Positions 18,700 through 30,060 are shown, numbered from the stretch's first letter. The stretch: 64,000 bases of DNA from Eukaryota sp. TZLM1-RC (GCA_040285825.1 JAUPSS010000005.1:1736001-1800000); one strand, 5' to 3'. The notes: generated by a model not told the origin, from the sequence alone. Made by a program: numbers and translations.

Positions 18700-21600
18700 G
18701 TTTTGATTTATTTGAACTGCATGATAGGCTGAATCATTCTCACATTTATCAGAAAATGTATGAATTAAGAATACAAAGATTTAGTGATACAATAAGAGAT
18801 CATCAAGTTGAAAGTAAAAAGAGAAAGTGCAAAACTACATCAACTCCTCGTTTAAACAGGAATAGACAAGAGATTCCCATCCATCACTTGAACAATGCAA
18901 TAGTAAAAAAACTGCTCCATCAAAACGGAAAAAACAATAAAGAGCACTAAACCCCAAATCTGTGTAGAAAATACAATGTTGATTCTTGACAGCAAGAAAA
19001 TTTTGCAAAAAAAGCATTTTCTTTGCTCAAACAGGTCCTGCCGAGTCGTGGTGGTTTTAAGCCTGAATCTTTGATTAAGTTGACATCAAAGACCACTAAT
19101 CAAAATCTTTCTATGGTGATGTGCATTGATTTTGCACATATCAGGATGGTTAGCTTTACCAAAATCAGAAAAATCTATTTCTCCCAACTAATCAGATTAT
19201 CAACAAAATAAGAAAAGATGATTCAAATCTTTTGAAAAGAAAAACTCATGAAGAGTTTAATGAATGCATTTCAGATCAGAAAGTGTTTTTTATTCCCGAT
19301 TGTTGTTGATAGGTCTGACCAACACAATTTCTTTTTGGAAAGCCAATATTCGTTACTATTGAAGATGAGTTCCCAACTTAAATCTCTACCTGAAACTGAT
19401 ATTCATGTTCAGGCAGAATTATTCTCTAATGAAGAAATTTTGCTTCGTAGATTTTCAAACCTTATTGGCAATCATCAACCATATTATTTATTGAATCGCA
19501 ATTTAATCAAAATTGATGTAGAAGTATTGAAAAATCGATTCAGTGAATTTAATTTACCATTTTTCACTGTTTTAAATGATCCAATGGTGGATGTACTCGA
19601 TCAACTTTCACCAAGATGGAGAGAAGTTATCATCAGAGAAAATGGATTTTAACTTTGAGATACTCTGGTATTTGCCACAAGATTTATTAAAATACCCTAT
19701 GGACATTGCTTAGGCAATCTGGCATATAAAATGATTAGTGAAAGGCAATTCAAACTTCATCAAGAATTTATCAATATTTTATTTGTTGATTGTTTAGCAA
19801 CTGATTCACTTAGACAAAATTTGATTCAATACGGGCTCCATGATTGTGTATTAAGTCTCAAACTTTTTGTATTGTTTCAAAAAGATAAATTCATTTTGCC
19901 ATCTTATAAAACCATTCGTGCCACCGTCTACTCAATGGTTTAACATTCAAATGTGATATCCAAATTGAAAGAAACTGCTTCAAAATATCAACAATTACGA
20001 ATTCATACTACATGTTGCTTGAAGATGTATTGACAGTTCCAATTTGAACGTAATTTACTACCACCACAAATATCTGCCAAATTATATGAATCTTTGATGG
20101 CCAGAATTCGTTATATTTCAGCTGAGTATTATGGGCAAAAAAATGGTAAAATCAAGAAGTGCATTTCCACAGGATTTTGAAGACTGTGTTTATGCTGAAG
20201 GAGTTTACACTTTAAGAAATACCTTTGAGCAACAAAAGTTAAAAACTTTAACTTATCTTGATCATTTAAAACACAAGGCTGAACAGTTTCCACGATTTCC
20301 AACTGATGGCTTCAGTAGACCATCTGAGTAAATGGCCCAGGTAATTTTTGCCAATTTTAAAAATAGTTTGCAATTAAATTATGTAAAACAATTCAATCGT
20401 TTATTAATGCTTTTTTAAAAAAAACCCGATGTAGAAAATGTGTTAGCAGAAATCCACAAGCTGGGTGGATACTCAACGCCATTATCTACAATTATTTCAC
20501 TATACAGAATTAGGCTTTGTCAATTCAAAAACTTGTATTTAGTTGATGATAGAGATTGCATGAATTCTTTGTTTCGCCATCCTGAAAATATTGCAGACCT
20601 TCTGAATGATGAACTTTTCGATTTATGTGAACAACATGATATAAGAAATAATGAACTTAGAGACATATTTGAAGGTCTTATTGAGCCTTTTACTTGTCAA
20701 ATAAAGAATTTGGTCACTGGCGAGAATTTAGTTGATAACATATTTCCAGTTGATATATATTTTCTTGCAGACACTCTTGAAAAAGATCATGAAATATTGC
20801 TAACACCAGCAATCACAATTGCCCATTATATTTCCAGTAGAGAGAGAAAACCTCATCATATTTCTCCTGTCTCAACCACTGTAGGACCTATTTTTCAATT
20901 GATACAAGAACAATATAAAAGAATTATTGAACAAACAATAATTGATAATTTATCACCTACATATACGCTGAAAATGTCCAATACACTAGCCCAAATTACG
21001 AAATTCAAACAAACCGAACAATTTGACTTTTGGTCTAATATTCTCGAGTTAAACCAACCAATGTTCAAACAGAAGAGCTATAAATTCAACAACATTATCC
21101 CCACATATAGATTTAATATTGCAGTGGAATTAGTTCGTCGATATTTGCAAGGTCAGAAATGTAAGCCAGACAACAAGGCTAGTATTTTTTGATTTATTTA
21201 TTGATAATGTTGATGTTGAAACTTTTCAAGGCAAACGAATTGTTTGTGATCCTGGAAAACGTAATTTATTGTATTTTGGTAGTAAAAGGCTGATCAAAAG
21301 TTGTCCATGGTTCCTGAACATGAAACCGAACAGCAAAAAAATAGTCGGGTGATGAATCAAGACAAGAAGTACAAATGGTTGAGAACAACCCAAACGTCTT
21401 GGTCTTTTAAAAGTAGAATTAATGAAAAACAAGGAAAATGGGACCCAAAATACTGTGGCAGAGGAAGACAGAAACCAGACAATCGAAAATGCAAACACCG
21501 AATAATCCACCTTTGATGCAAATTCAGAAACTTTTATAGAGTTCTCAAACTTTGAGGTTACATAACTTCGACAGGTTTAGTTGACAATTGACTTTTACAG

Positions 21601-22103
21601 TCTTGACTTGTGGAGCATTCATAAAATACAAGCTTATATTCACAAGCAAAAGACTGAAAGTTGTTTTTTAAAAAACCTTGTTCAAAAGTTTGGCAATCCA
21701 AAAGACATTATAATTCTAACGAAATGATTATGGTAAAAACGGTTCCAAGAATTTAAAACATCATAGGCCTACTCGAGGCATTGGATGGATTCAATTTCTG
21801 AAAAGGAATGGATTTTAAGTATTGATGATTAATGAGGCTTTCACTTCAGCAAAATGTCGTGTTTGTTTTGAAAAAGTTGCTGCGTTTTTAAAAGTAACAA
21901 ATCCCAGATTCTATAGAAGAGAAAAGACTCCTGTAACTACACGTCATGGTTCATTAGCTTGTAATAGTGAGAGTTGCAAATTCAGTAACAAAGGCTCAAC
22001 AAAGCTTTTCAATAGAAATAAGCTGGCTTGTCTGAATATGTTTGCAATTGCTGAAGCCAGAAAGAGTGGTAATGAAAGGCCCCAGTATTTGTGTTGTAGC
22101 TAG
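18700..22103 (+). pseudogene. Fanzor (eukaryotic TnpB-like RNA-guided nuclease), copy 1, broken
   Basis: Frames at 18,684-18,950, 19,248-19,652, 19,731-19,943, 20,131-20,331, 20,440-21,192 and 21,822-22,103 are collinear with the copy at 42,270-44,764. The nuclease hallmarks are in the last third: RuvC-I IVCDPGKRNLLYF with Asp at 21,248-21,250; THR-HR-like PTRGIGWIQFLKR in shifted frame near 21,770; INEAFTSAKCRVC near 21,828, matching the E-x-x-TS-x-x-C-x-x-C zinc-finger start of TnpB/Fanzor; HGSLACNSESC as the second zinc-finger half; and FNRNKLACLNMF at the RuvC-III position, where the usual Arg-Asp is Arg-Asn. The many stops and that substitution mean it is inactive. Assignment rests on motif order and spacing. 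Confidence 0.72.
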
Positions 22104-22744
22104 TTTTTGTAATTATTCCAGACGAAAATTGATCTTGCACTTGTGGGGAATTTCCATAAAACAGGAATGTGATTTTATTTTGTTCAACTTAAAACATTAG
22201 GGCAACCGATCTCTCGTTCATTAATCATATCAGATTTAAATTCCATTGTTGATGAGTCTATTGTATCGAGAGTGTACGGATGTTTTGTTTATCTGATGTT
22301 TTGAATAGTGAAAATTATATACGCAAAATGAATGTCCTCATCAAGCATCGTTGGGTTTCTTTTGGAAAGTGCAATTCATTGAAGGCAAAAACTACCCAAC
22401 ACCAAAATAATCAAACTAGAATGTTGAAACATCAGCTGAATCTTTATCTCATTATTGTGGTTATTGATCATAGTGGACAAAATGCAAACATTTGCCCAAA
22501 TAATATTGAATTGCTATATTTGGATATATGAAAAGCTTGTAGGTCATCAAAAATTTGACAGGACAACCTTTTACATTCTTAAACCTCTTATCATCATTTG
22601 TTTAAATTAATCAATTGATTCACGTTATAAACTTCTCAAGGACTTATCCTGATAGTTCACAATAATCTGCTACAACTATTCTTCACAAGCATAGGGTAGA
22701 AGATTGAGATTCAAACTCCCAAACCAAAAAATTCTTAGACCAAA
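22104..22744. other. Spacer downstream of the Fanzor remnant
   Basis: Contains short broken plus-strand frames (for example SLIISDLNSIVDESIVSRV near 22,230) that may be more of the mobile element. No assignment was possible. The last 100 bp are presumably the promoter of the SYS1-like gene. Confidence 0.3.
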
Positions 22745-23353
22745 ATGCTTGCCCTCAGTTTGGTACTGGGGACGTTTCTTGGTTTCATCACCATTGCCAT
22801 TCTATACCAACACTATTCGCGACAATCAAAGATCTTCGTCAACTTCAACCTTTCCCTACACGTCATATCCTTGGTAGCCTTTGTCTTTTGCTTTTACCTA
22901 ATATATGCACTACTCATCATTACTCTTTCCATGCTTTTTACCATTCCCCCTCGGCTGTTTTTCACCTACCATCCCCCTCTTTTCGAGTTCAGTTCACAGC
23001 TCTCTTGGATAGCCATTGGATCTTTAGTTGGAGCTCTGTTTTTAATGACGATCCCTTACTTAATTTTTCTTCGTAATCTCGATTTAGTTTTTGATTTTTT
23101 CTTTTCTCTAGCATTTATTCACATTCTTGTTGTTTCTCTTCTCGATAAGCTTCCATCCGCTTTTTCATTCTATGGTATTCTGCTTTTTGGTGTTTTCTTA
23201 TCATGGAATGTTACTGAGCTTGCAGTCTATAGGTTTAGCCGAATGTCAATTAAATCTTTCCTAGGGGGTGCAAGGGACTCTTTAGAAGAGGAGAAAAATG
23301 GTGAGGAAAGGGAATTGGAAGTTGTGATTGAAAAAGATGAGCTATCCACTTGA
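22745..23353 (+). CDS. SYS1: SYS1-like Golgi integral membrane protein
   Basis: 202 aa with an ATG start and four or five hydrophobic segments (about 3-20, 33-65, 90-108, 112-130, 138-158) and an acidic C-terminal tail. The second half, RNLDLVFDFFFSLAFIHIL then KLPSAFSFYGILLFG and a conserved Glu followed by YRFSRM, matches the Sys1/TMEM244 pattern of a DF-containing helix, a PSA-x-x-W/F-like loop, and a final helix with Glu. Sys1 recruits the GTPase ARFRP1/Arl3p to the trans-Golgi. The N-terminal half is divergent and the acidic tail is not typical, so identification is probable rather than firm. Confidence 0.62.
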   Translation: MLALSLVLGTFLGFITIAILYQHYSRQSKIFVNFNLSLHVISLVAFVFCFYLIYALLIITLSMLFTIPPRLFFTYHPPLFEFSSQLSWIAIGSLVGALFLMTIPYLIFLRNLDLVFDFFFSLAFIHILVVSLLDKLPSAFSFYGILLFGVFLSWNVTELAVYRFSRMSIKSFLGGARDSLEEEKNGEERELEVVIEKDELST

Positions 23354-23548
23354 GTTTATTGTATTTGTCGATTTACACAACTTAATTTTTTTGGGAAATA
23401 ATTAATTTTTTCTACAACTTTCTATTAGAAAAAGTTTCCAAATCTGTAATTCTGAAATAAATCTTGTACTTTTGATCCTACAAAGTTACTTTTGTTGATG
23501 GGTTGAATTGAAAACAATTGTAATATTTATTTATTTAATAAAAATGAA

Positions 23549-24988
23549 TTACACAGAAATATTAACTGCTTCAAGCTTTGATTCAACAATTGAAACATCT
23601 TGAAATGCCCTCCGTCCTCTACCCCTGTTTCCTCGGCGACATCTTCTTCCTCTTCTACCTGCATTATGATTGGGATGAGGTTGTTGTTGCAGGTTGGGGT
23701 TGGGGTTGACGTTCGGACTGGAGTTAGCAACACCTTTCAACAAGCCCAATGCATCAACGACAAAAGGTTGAACTTCTCGCTGAACAAGGGCATCCTTCTC
23801 GAGGTCATTAAGCACCTCCTTAATCTCCTTAAACATAGCAGTGACAGGATTGATTTTGGCATTGTGGAAAAGTTCATCAATCAAGGGTATGATGGATTCT
23901 TCATTCAAAATTGAACGTTCCATTATGGCAGAGTACTGATCAGGATGTTGATCAGGAGAGGCTACTGCATGAAGGAATAGATCAGTGAATGATTTTTGGA
24001 TTGCCTCCTGACATGTGCAAACTTTGGTTTTTGCTGTGTACTGATTGTTGACAGAGAAACAGTTGAGGTGTGAAGGTAGCTCTGAAGGAAAGAGAAACGT
24101 CTCAAAGCAACCTCTACATACAGCTTTGAAAGAGATATCAGGCAAATCACAACATTGATCTAAACTATCAAATAGACCCGCAGAGAAGCTGCAGTTGGAA
24201 CAAAAATCATAAATTCCATAGACATGAGCGTTGAAAAGTTTGCTTAAATGTTCAGACAACTTGAATAAGGAAGTAAATGTCTTTGTTCCCAACAATGAAC
24301 AGGTAATCGTTGTGCTTGTCTTTGGCTTCTGTTTGTTGAGCCAGTTTCCTGTGAGGTATTGAGCAACTTGACCTGATTTGAACTGTTCATATGCAATAGC
24401 AATATAATAGACATCTAATGAAGCGTATAGAATCTGCTTATCAGTAAGGCACTCATTTCTCCAATTACTTCGAGATATCTTCTTATCTTTTGGATGGATA
24501 CAAGTGAGATTTAGGGCGTTGAAAACACAGTGTGGATGTGAGACATTCTGTACAAGTACCCCTGGGTTACTTCGCATGCCAAGTTGTCTAAACATGATAT
24601 CTGTGTCATCTACAGGTGTTACATCAATGCCAAAGTATTTGGAGAACCGCTTCTTATCTTCACTGATTCCCTTGAAAACCTTAACAATTTCATTATCCAA
24701 AAGAAGAGAAGAAATACTTTGAGGTAAAGTGGTTTGTTGGTGAACTTGAACTAGAACAACCATGGTCGTGCTTGAAAATTGTAACAAATCCAAGCTGTTA
24801 TCTGGTTCTTTGAGTTTCTGGAATATAGGTTTCCATTCGGTGTCCACAGCTACAAAAGCATAGGTGAGACTGCTTCGTAAAGCAGAGAACACCTCAGTGA
24901 TGTAGTCTGGCGAATGGTCACGGAGAGATATGATGGTACAAGGCACTTTGGGGAGTTCAGCAGCAAATTGATGATAAGATGTTGTCAT
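23549..24988 (-). CDS. DEDDy-type 3'-5' exonuclease domain protein (WRN-exo / EXD-like) with zinc fingers
   Basis: 479 aa, ATG at 24986-24988. Residues 40-205 form a DEDD exonuclease domain: AVDTEWK (Asp 49, Glu 51), VFKGISEDKKRFSKYFG, then NECLTDKQILYASLDVYYIAIAYEQF (Exo III with the final Asp and Tyr). After the nuclease come cysteine pairs, DFCSNCSF and AVCRGCFE, as found in Mut-7/EXD3-like proteins with a zinc-ribbon C-terminus. The extreme C-terminus has an RG-rich basic stretch (GRRGRRCRRGNRGRGRR) suggesting nucleic-acid binding. Likely acts on RNA or DNA 3' ends. Its tail end is 195 bp from the SYS1-like gene (convergent). Confidence 0.8.
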   Translation of the reverse strand: MTTSYHQFAAELPKVPCTIISLRDHSPDYITEVFSALRSSLTYAFVAVDTEWKPIFQKLKEPDNSLDLLQFSSTTMVVLVQVHQQTTLPQSISSLLLDNEIVKVFKGISEDKKRFSKYFGIDVTPVDDTDIMFRQLGMRSNPGVLVQNVSHPHCVFNALNLTCIHPKDKKISRSNWRNECLTDKQILYASLDVYYIAIAYEQFKSGQVAQYLTGNWLNKQKPKTSTTITCSLLGTKTFTSLFKLSEHLSKLFNAHVYGIYDFCSNCSFSAGLFDSLDQCCDLPDISFKAVCRGCFETFLFPSELPSHLNCFSVNNQYTAKTKVCTCQEAIQKSFTDLFLHAVASPDQHPDQYSAIMERSILNEESIIPLIDELFHNAKINPVTAMFKEIKEVLNDLEKDALVQREVQPFVVDALGLLKGVANSSPNVNPNPNLQQQPHPNHNAGRRGRRCRRGNRGRGRRAFQDVSIVESKLEAVNISV

Positions 24989-25489
24989 TGAAAATTTTGA
25001 AACAAAATTTTGAATTTACCCTTTTGATTAGTTCTGAAAAACTATTAAATATACTCCTTATTTTTCATTGATCAAACTTTCCTTGAATAATCTGAACGTC
25101 AAAACACTTGAACAACTGCAAATTAACACACAGGTTAACATCATTAGGTTGAGACAAAAACTTCAGCAAGAAGTATGTTTACCTTTCAACTAAACATTCG
25201 GACTATCTCAGCTTCATGTAGTGTGAGCTCCAGAGGTGGTAGACAGTAAAACGTCGGTACAGTTCAATCTGGTGGAGCATTAAGTAGAATAAATGCAGTA
25301 AATGTGATCAGTATAGTAATAATGACCGAACATGCAGTTGTTCTGTGGTATTTAAGACAACAATAAAATAGTAATGATTTGAATAAACAAAAATCCAATA
25401 AATAAACGAATAAATGATTTGAGAACAATTCCTTTTTAACTAGTTGATTGATGTCAACACTGATCTACTCCGAATCATGTTCTTTCATC
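24989..25489. other. Intergenic, no gene seen
   Basis: Upstream of the exonuclease gene and left of nested retroelements. No coding or RNA signal was recognised. Confidence 0.4.
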
Positions 25490-25582
25490 ACCAAATTTTG
25501 GTGATATTACTTTTCACTAAATCGTCTGTTCTCTGGCAAGCAGCTTTTTGTGGTGGCGAAAACAATTTGTTTTTGAATTTTT
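25490..25582 (+). mobile_element. Left part of a family B/C-like retroelement, split by a family A insertion
   Basis: Shifted frames read FGDITFH, then the AAF-x-GG and FVFEF motifs that in families A-C lie side by side (compare CKAAFIGGCKNFVFEF at 33,600). The right part resumes at 28,913 with NRFPNGD-like sequence and continues in the same orientation. The full-length family A element sits exactly between the two. Confidence 0.55.
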
Positions 25583-28500
25583 TTTTCTTCCTCTACATAT
25601 AACCGTTTAACTTAAAACCTGGCTGAACTGAGATCATTGCTTCTATTCTTTCTTGTTGATGTCTGAATCAGTTTCTGATTCTAATGGAGTCAAAAGAAAG
25701 AACGATAGTCAACAAGATGCTCAAGACGTCCTTTCCACCTCTCCTCCTCAACCTCTTCTCTCTTCATTTTTGGACAAAAAAAATTCTGATCAAGAATTTT
25801 TAGACAATCACGATGAAAAAAAAGTTTGTTCAAAAACAAAGCCACGCTCCTACAGATGCTCAAAGTGTCGACAACAGGGACATAATGCTCGAACATGCCC
25901 CAATGTTGGAAACAATGATGCGGCAAATTCTGAAACAAAATGTAAAAGAAAATTTATTAGAAGGAAAGAGTCTAAGGTAGAACCCATAAATAATGCTCCA
26001 CAAGTTGTTGCAAAACCAGTTAGTAATCGATTGAAGCACAAAACTTGCAACACTTGTGGTATTTCTTTTAGAAAAAATGCAAAAGGAAAAACTTCTGATT
26101 GCTGCTTGAAATGCCGCATAGTTGATAACTACCATCCTCCTATAAGAATACCTCAAGAAATTCATCCGACCAAATGCAATGAATTTGCTTTCGTTTTTCA
26201 AAGATTTTTGGATCAATTATGTAAAGGAAAGTATGCTATCAATATTATTTGGGAATTTTTTGGTTCTTTTTGTCCTCCTTTTGAACAAAATTTCGTTAAT
26301 ATTTCCGAAGATTTAACTAATATAGCACCGAGAAATCAGTCATCCGAGAAATTAAGTAAAATTTTTGAAGACAAATGCTTTGACAACAAATGGTCCAAGG
26401 CTTTGTCAGCTTTAAGTCCCGGAGTCAAAGCACCGAACAATGAAAATACAGTAGATAAACTGAAAATACTTCATCCTTATGAAGACCCTATTATGGATCA
26501 AAATTTTTACGGCACATACTGGGAAAATTATCCATTGATGCCATCAGAAGTTTTTTCGGTTATCAAAAAGAGACCTCGTGGTAAGTCTGCCGGACTTTCT
26601 GGTATTACTATTGATCATGTAAAAGCCGCGATTATTTCTTCAGAAGATTGCCTTGGTTTATTGACCAAATTTTTCAACCAAATATTATCTGGTCAACGCA
26701 AGTACCCAGAAGAATTAAGAAGTTCTCGTTTGACTGCACTTGTCAAAAATTCAAAAATGGATGTTCGTCCTATTGCAGTCTCTGAGAGCTTACATAATAT
26801 TTTTTCTGCGTGTTGCTTAAGAAGGTTCAATGAAAAAGCTAAAAAGATTTTATTACCCTTTCAATATGGTATAAATACTACAGATGGAGTCTCTTCAGCG
26901 ATTTTTGCTACTGATGTCTTATTTCGTCAAAATGAATCCAATGTTTGCATGTCATTGGATTTTAGTAATGCTTTCAATTCGCTAAGTCGTCGCAGTATCC
27001 ATGGTGCTCTATTGCAATATATGCCAGAATTAATACCATATTTTCAATCAACATATTGCACATATTCTAATTTACATTTTGGTAACAACATTTTGATTTC
27101 ATTAAGTGGCGTAAAGCAAGGAGATCCGTTAGGACCTCTTTTGTTTTGTTTGGCCATTCATCCTATTCTACTGCAAATTCAAGAGATGTTTCCTTCACTA
27201 AAAATGATTGCATATATGGATGATGTTGTGCTTATTGGTGAATTAAATATTGTGAAAAAAGCAACTGTATGTTTTAAAGAATTATTTACCAAAATTGGTC
27301 TCCGACTTAATTTACTTAAATGTGTTTTGTTATCGAATTCTCCAGTTTCCACAATAATTGATGATATTGAAATTCAAGCCAAATTATATTCAATTGATGC
27401 TATTCGTCATTTGGGTTCGTTTTTAGGAAATAATGATGAAATTACCAAAAAATTGTTTGAAAAGTTGAACTCAATTTCTGACAAAATTGACCGAATGATG
27501 AATTTAGATATAAAAAAACACATCAAATTTACCATTATAAGACTGTGTTTTAGTTCCAATTTTAATCATATATTTCGATCTACAAATCCTCTCGTCACTA
27601 GACCTTTGGCTCAAAAGTTTAATGAGTTACGTGCAAAAGTTCTGTCTCAATTACTGGGATGTAAAATGTTTCAAATTCCAGATCATGCTTACCTTAGTCC
27701 ACAATATGGTGGTTTAGGGTGGACGAAGGCTTCTATTCTTACCTCGTGTGCTTTTGTTGGTGGATGCAGAAATGCAATCTTTGAGTTCTCCGAAAGATTT
27801 GCAGATTGGGAAGATTTATTGATGACAACGCAAAGTTCCACTGTTTTTGCATTAAATGAAGAAATTTCAAGAATTGATGTAGAAAAATGGGGTCGATGTT
27901 TTCCCCAATCATTCAATGGCAATATACCAGAAAAAAATGTTTTAAATTTGAAGTATACTCTTCGAACATTACAGAAAAGATTGACTGGAATGTATGAAAA
28001 AGATCTTTATAATAATATTTGCAGCTCGGCTGTTTTAAATCAAGATCTTCACTCATTGTTATTGGAAAAGGGTGTTTGTGAAAACAAGGTGTCAGATTCT
28101 TCACTTTTTGTAACCATTGTACCACGAAGATTTGGATTGTGTGCTACTAATGAAGCATTTGTAACAAAAATGAGATTATATTTGAACATCCCCATTAACC
28201 AATTATTATCAAAAGAAAAATGTATTTGTTCGAATTCACCTCAACTCACTTTGCGCCATGCTCTAAATTGCTCTAAATTGATAACTTATCGTTCTTCATT
28301 ACATGATGCTGTTAGAGACACTGTTTTCAATATGGCACAAACTGCAAGGATATCGTGTATCAAAGAGCCCCTGCTGAAAGAAACACTTTCTCTAAATAAT
28401 TTTGGTTCTGATGATAGAGGTGATGTATACTGTGATTGGATTGATAATTCTGAAGCTATTGTTGACTTTGTCTCATGTAATGTTGCAAACGATACTTTGG

Positions 28501-28912
28501 TTCACAGAAGAAAACTTAATCCTGTGGCTGCTCTGGATTTTTAAAGCAAAAGAAAAACATAGAAAATATGATAAAGAAATTGAAGATGCAAATATCGATA
28601 GAAATACACAGCTGGTTTTTATTGCTTTCCCATTTTCGATAAATGGAAGATTATCAGTTGAAGCAGAAACTTTTTTGGATGACTTCCAAAAAATGGTGAA
28701 AGAAAAAACAATGAAAAGATTTGATATTTTTTTATGGCGTTCACGGATTCAATTTGCCATTATTAATAGATTACCGCGGTTTTTCAATCGAATTAGAGAA
28801 GCTTTAGCTAGACAGCAAGCAAATCAAGATTTTGTAGAGGAAATCTTGGTTTAATGATAGTCGTCCCATTAGTTATGATTCAATTTAATCAAGTGTGCAA
28901 ATTCAATAAATT
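25583..28912 (+). mobile_element. Non-LTR retrotransposon with RLE endonuclease, family A, near full length (copy 1)
   Basis: About 3.3 kb: a short leader of about 75 nt, one long ORF, and an AT-rich 3' UTR ending ...AATAAATTAA. The 5' border is inferred from where interrupted family B sequence stops. The 3' border matches the end of copy 2 at 41,633. From 26,737 onward it is almost identical to copy 2 (only scattered single-base differences seen), implying recent movement. No clear target duplication was found for this copy. Confidence 0.85.
25659..28854 (+). pseudogene. Family A retrotransposon ORF: zinc knuckle, reverse transcriptase, RLE endonuclease; one frameshift
   Basis: From the ATG at 25,659 (MSESVSDSNG) the protein has: a CCHC knuckle CSKCRQQGHNARTC (near residue 70), a second cysteine cluster CNTCG ... 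CCLKC (near 130-155), RT motif A SLDFSNAFNSLS (near 432), motif B GVKQGDPLGPLLF (near 484), catalytic AYMDDVVLIGE (near 518), the CCHC-like block CICSNSPQLTLRHALNC (near 855) followed by HDAVRD, and a D-x(n)-D endonuclease core GDVYCDWIDNSEAIVDF (near 920). That layout is the R2/R4/NeSL-type restriction-like endonuclease. An extra T in the run at 28,538-28,542 (five T here, four in copy 2) shifts the frame and separates the last 105 codons, so this copy is probably dead although otherwise intact. Confidence 0.88.
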
Positions 28913-30060
28913 AACATAATTTTGCAACCGTTTTCCAAATGGTGATGATTTACTGAATTCTACAAGTAATAATTATTTAAGAGACCTTGAAAATGTCCTT
29001 GATTGGTTGCCCGCTGAAAGTTGGAGTAAAAGTTTTTCCGTTTATGTACAGCAAATACCACCCTGAACACTTCTAAATTTGAGGTATAGTGTAAAGGTAT
29101 TGCAACAAAATGAGGAATGATTTTTGAAGGCTTGGATTTTATATATTTGTCCCGGCTCCGCCAAAGATGATAATATCGCTTTCGCCAACTTTTCTGTTAG
29201 ACGCTCAGAACAGTTCTCCTTCGTGTTTAATTACTCAACTTCTTCAAATTTATGGTATTCTTTTAAGTGATACCACATTTTCTTATACAATGCGCCGTCA
29301 ATATCTTATTTAGCCTGATAGCGTGCCTCATAATTTATTTTCCACATGTGGATCAAAAACTTCTCCAAATCACCTTTTTAATTGTAAACACTTCATTACT
29401 TTTCGAGCAAAAGTTCATGATGCAGTAAGTGATGTACTATACTGTATGTCAAAATCCTACAGAATTGTTGCCTATTCAGAACCATTACTCTCTACTTTGT
29501 TTGGCGAAGATATTTTGTGTTTGTTTGGTCGTAATGGAACTGATTTAATGCTTGACGACGTTGAAGGGACGACTAGCATTACTGATGTGAGGTGTACGGA
29601 TGTGTGCAATAATTCTTTCATACCATCAGCTCAGTCAAAACACAAGAATCCACTATCTGTTGCTAAAAACACTTAAATATAAAAAATAAATATTGATAAA
29701 TATTTAATACTTAGATAAATGTAAAGCACAATGGTTTTCTTTGAATGCTGAATCGCAAACTCATTATGTGCTTGCTACATTTCTTTTTCCCTACATGGCT
29801 CCTTTGGACCACTTGCTGTATCTATCTTGGATGATTTTGTTGAAATTGTGAAACAACATACAAGAAGAATTTTTGACAAAATGTTCTGGCAGAACAGAAT
29901 AGTATTTCCAATTTTTAAAGGTGTTGCCCTTTTGTTATTTTTTGCTTTGTTATCTCTTTGTGGGTTTTATGAGAGCAATACTTCCATTAAATTCTTTTTG
30001 GCTGATTTGGAGTATGAATATGCGGAAGTCTAAGATGATTGGTTAATTTTTTCTTAGAAT
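28913..30060 (+). mobile_element. Right part of the split retroelement (family B), decayed
   Basis: Resumes the family B frame: RDLENVLDWLPAESWSK, a GLDF ... SAKDDNIAFANF stretch, the zinc block with CKHFITFRAKVHDAVSD (29,390-29,430), and the tail FDKMFWQNRIVFPIFKGV (near 29,870), ending at the TAA near 30,033. Several frameshifts and stops. It is most like the minus-strand copies at 6,785-8,632 and 46,410-47,515. Confidence 0.75.

Larger units (their letters stand above)
17640..22103 (+). mobile_element. Composite Fanzor-bearing element, copy 1 (2A-like motif, Ulp1-type protease, Fanzor nuclease), degenerate
   Basis: Plus-strand reading frames, broken by frameshifts and stops, form one mobile module. 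Order: a poorly recognised N-terminal part (17,640-18,158), a 2A-like peptide (18,159-18,209), a C48/Ulp1-like cysteine protease (18,221-18,685), then a Fanzor/TnpB-like protein (about 18,700-22,103). A second copy of the Fanzor part, with the 2A-like motif, lies at 42,231-44,764. Terminal repeats were not found, so the element borders are approximate. No transposase of another type was recognised. Fanzors are known from several classes of eukaryotic transposon and from giant viruses; linkage to a protease and a 2A motif suggests a polyprotein strategy (inference). Confidence 0.7.

Noticed and set aside
22745-23353. Generic multi-pass transporter
   Set aside because: The DF helix, PSA loop and final Glu-containing helix fit SYS1 better than any transporter family I know, so the more specific call was used.
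25659-28854. Two separate genes (963 and 150 codons) in the family A element
   Set aside because: Comparison with copy 2 shows they are one frame split by a single extra T.
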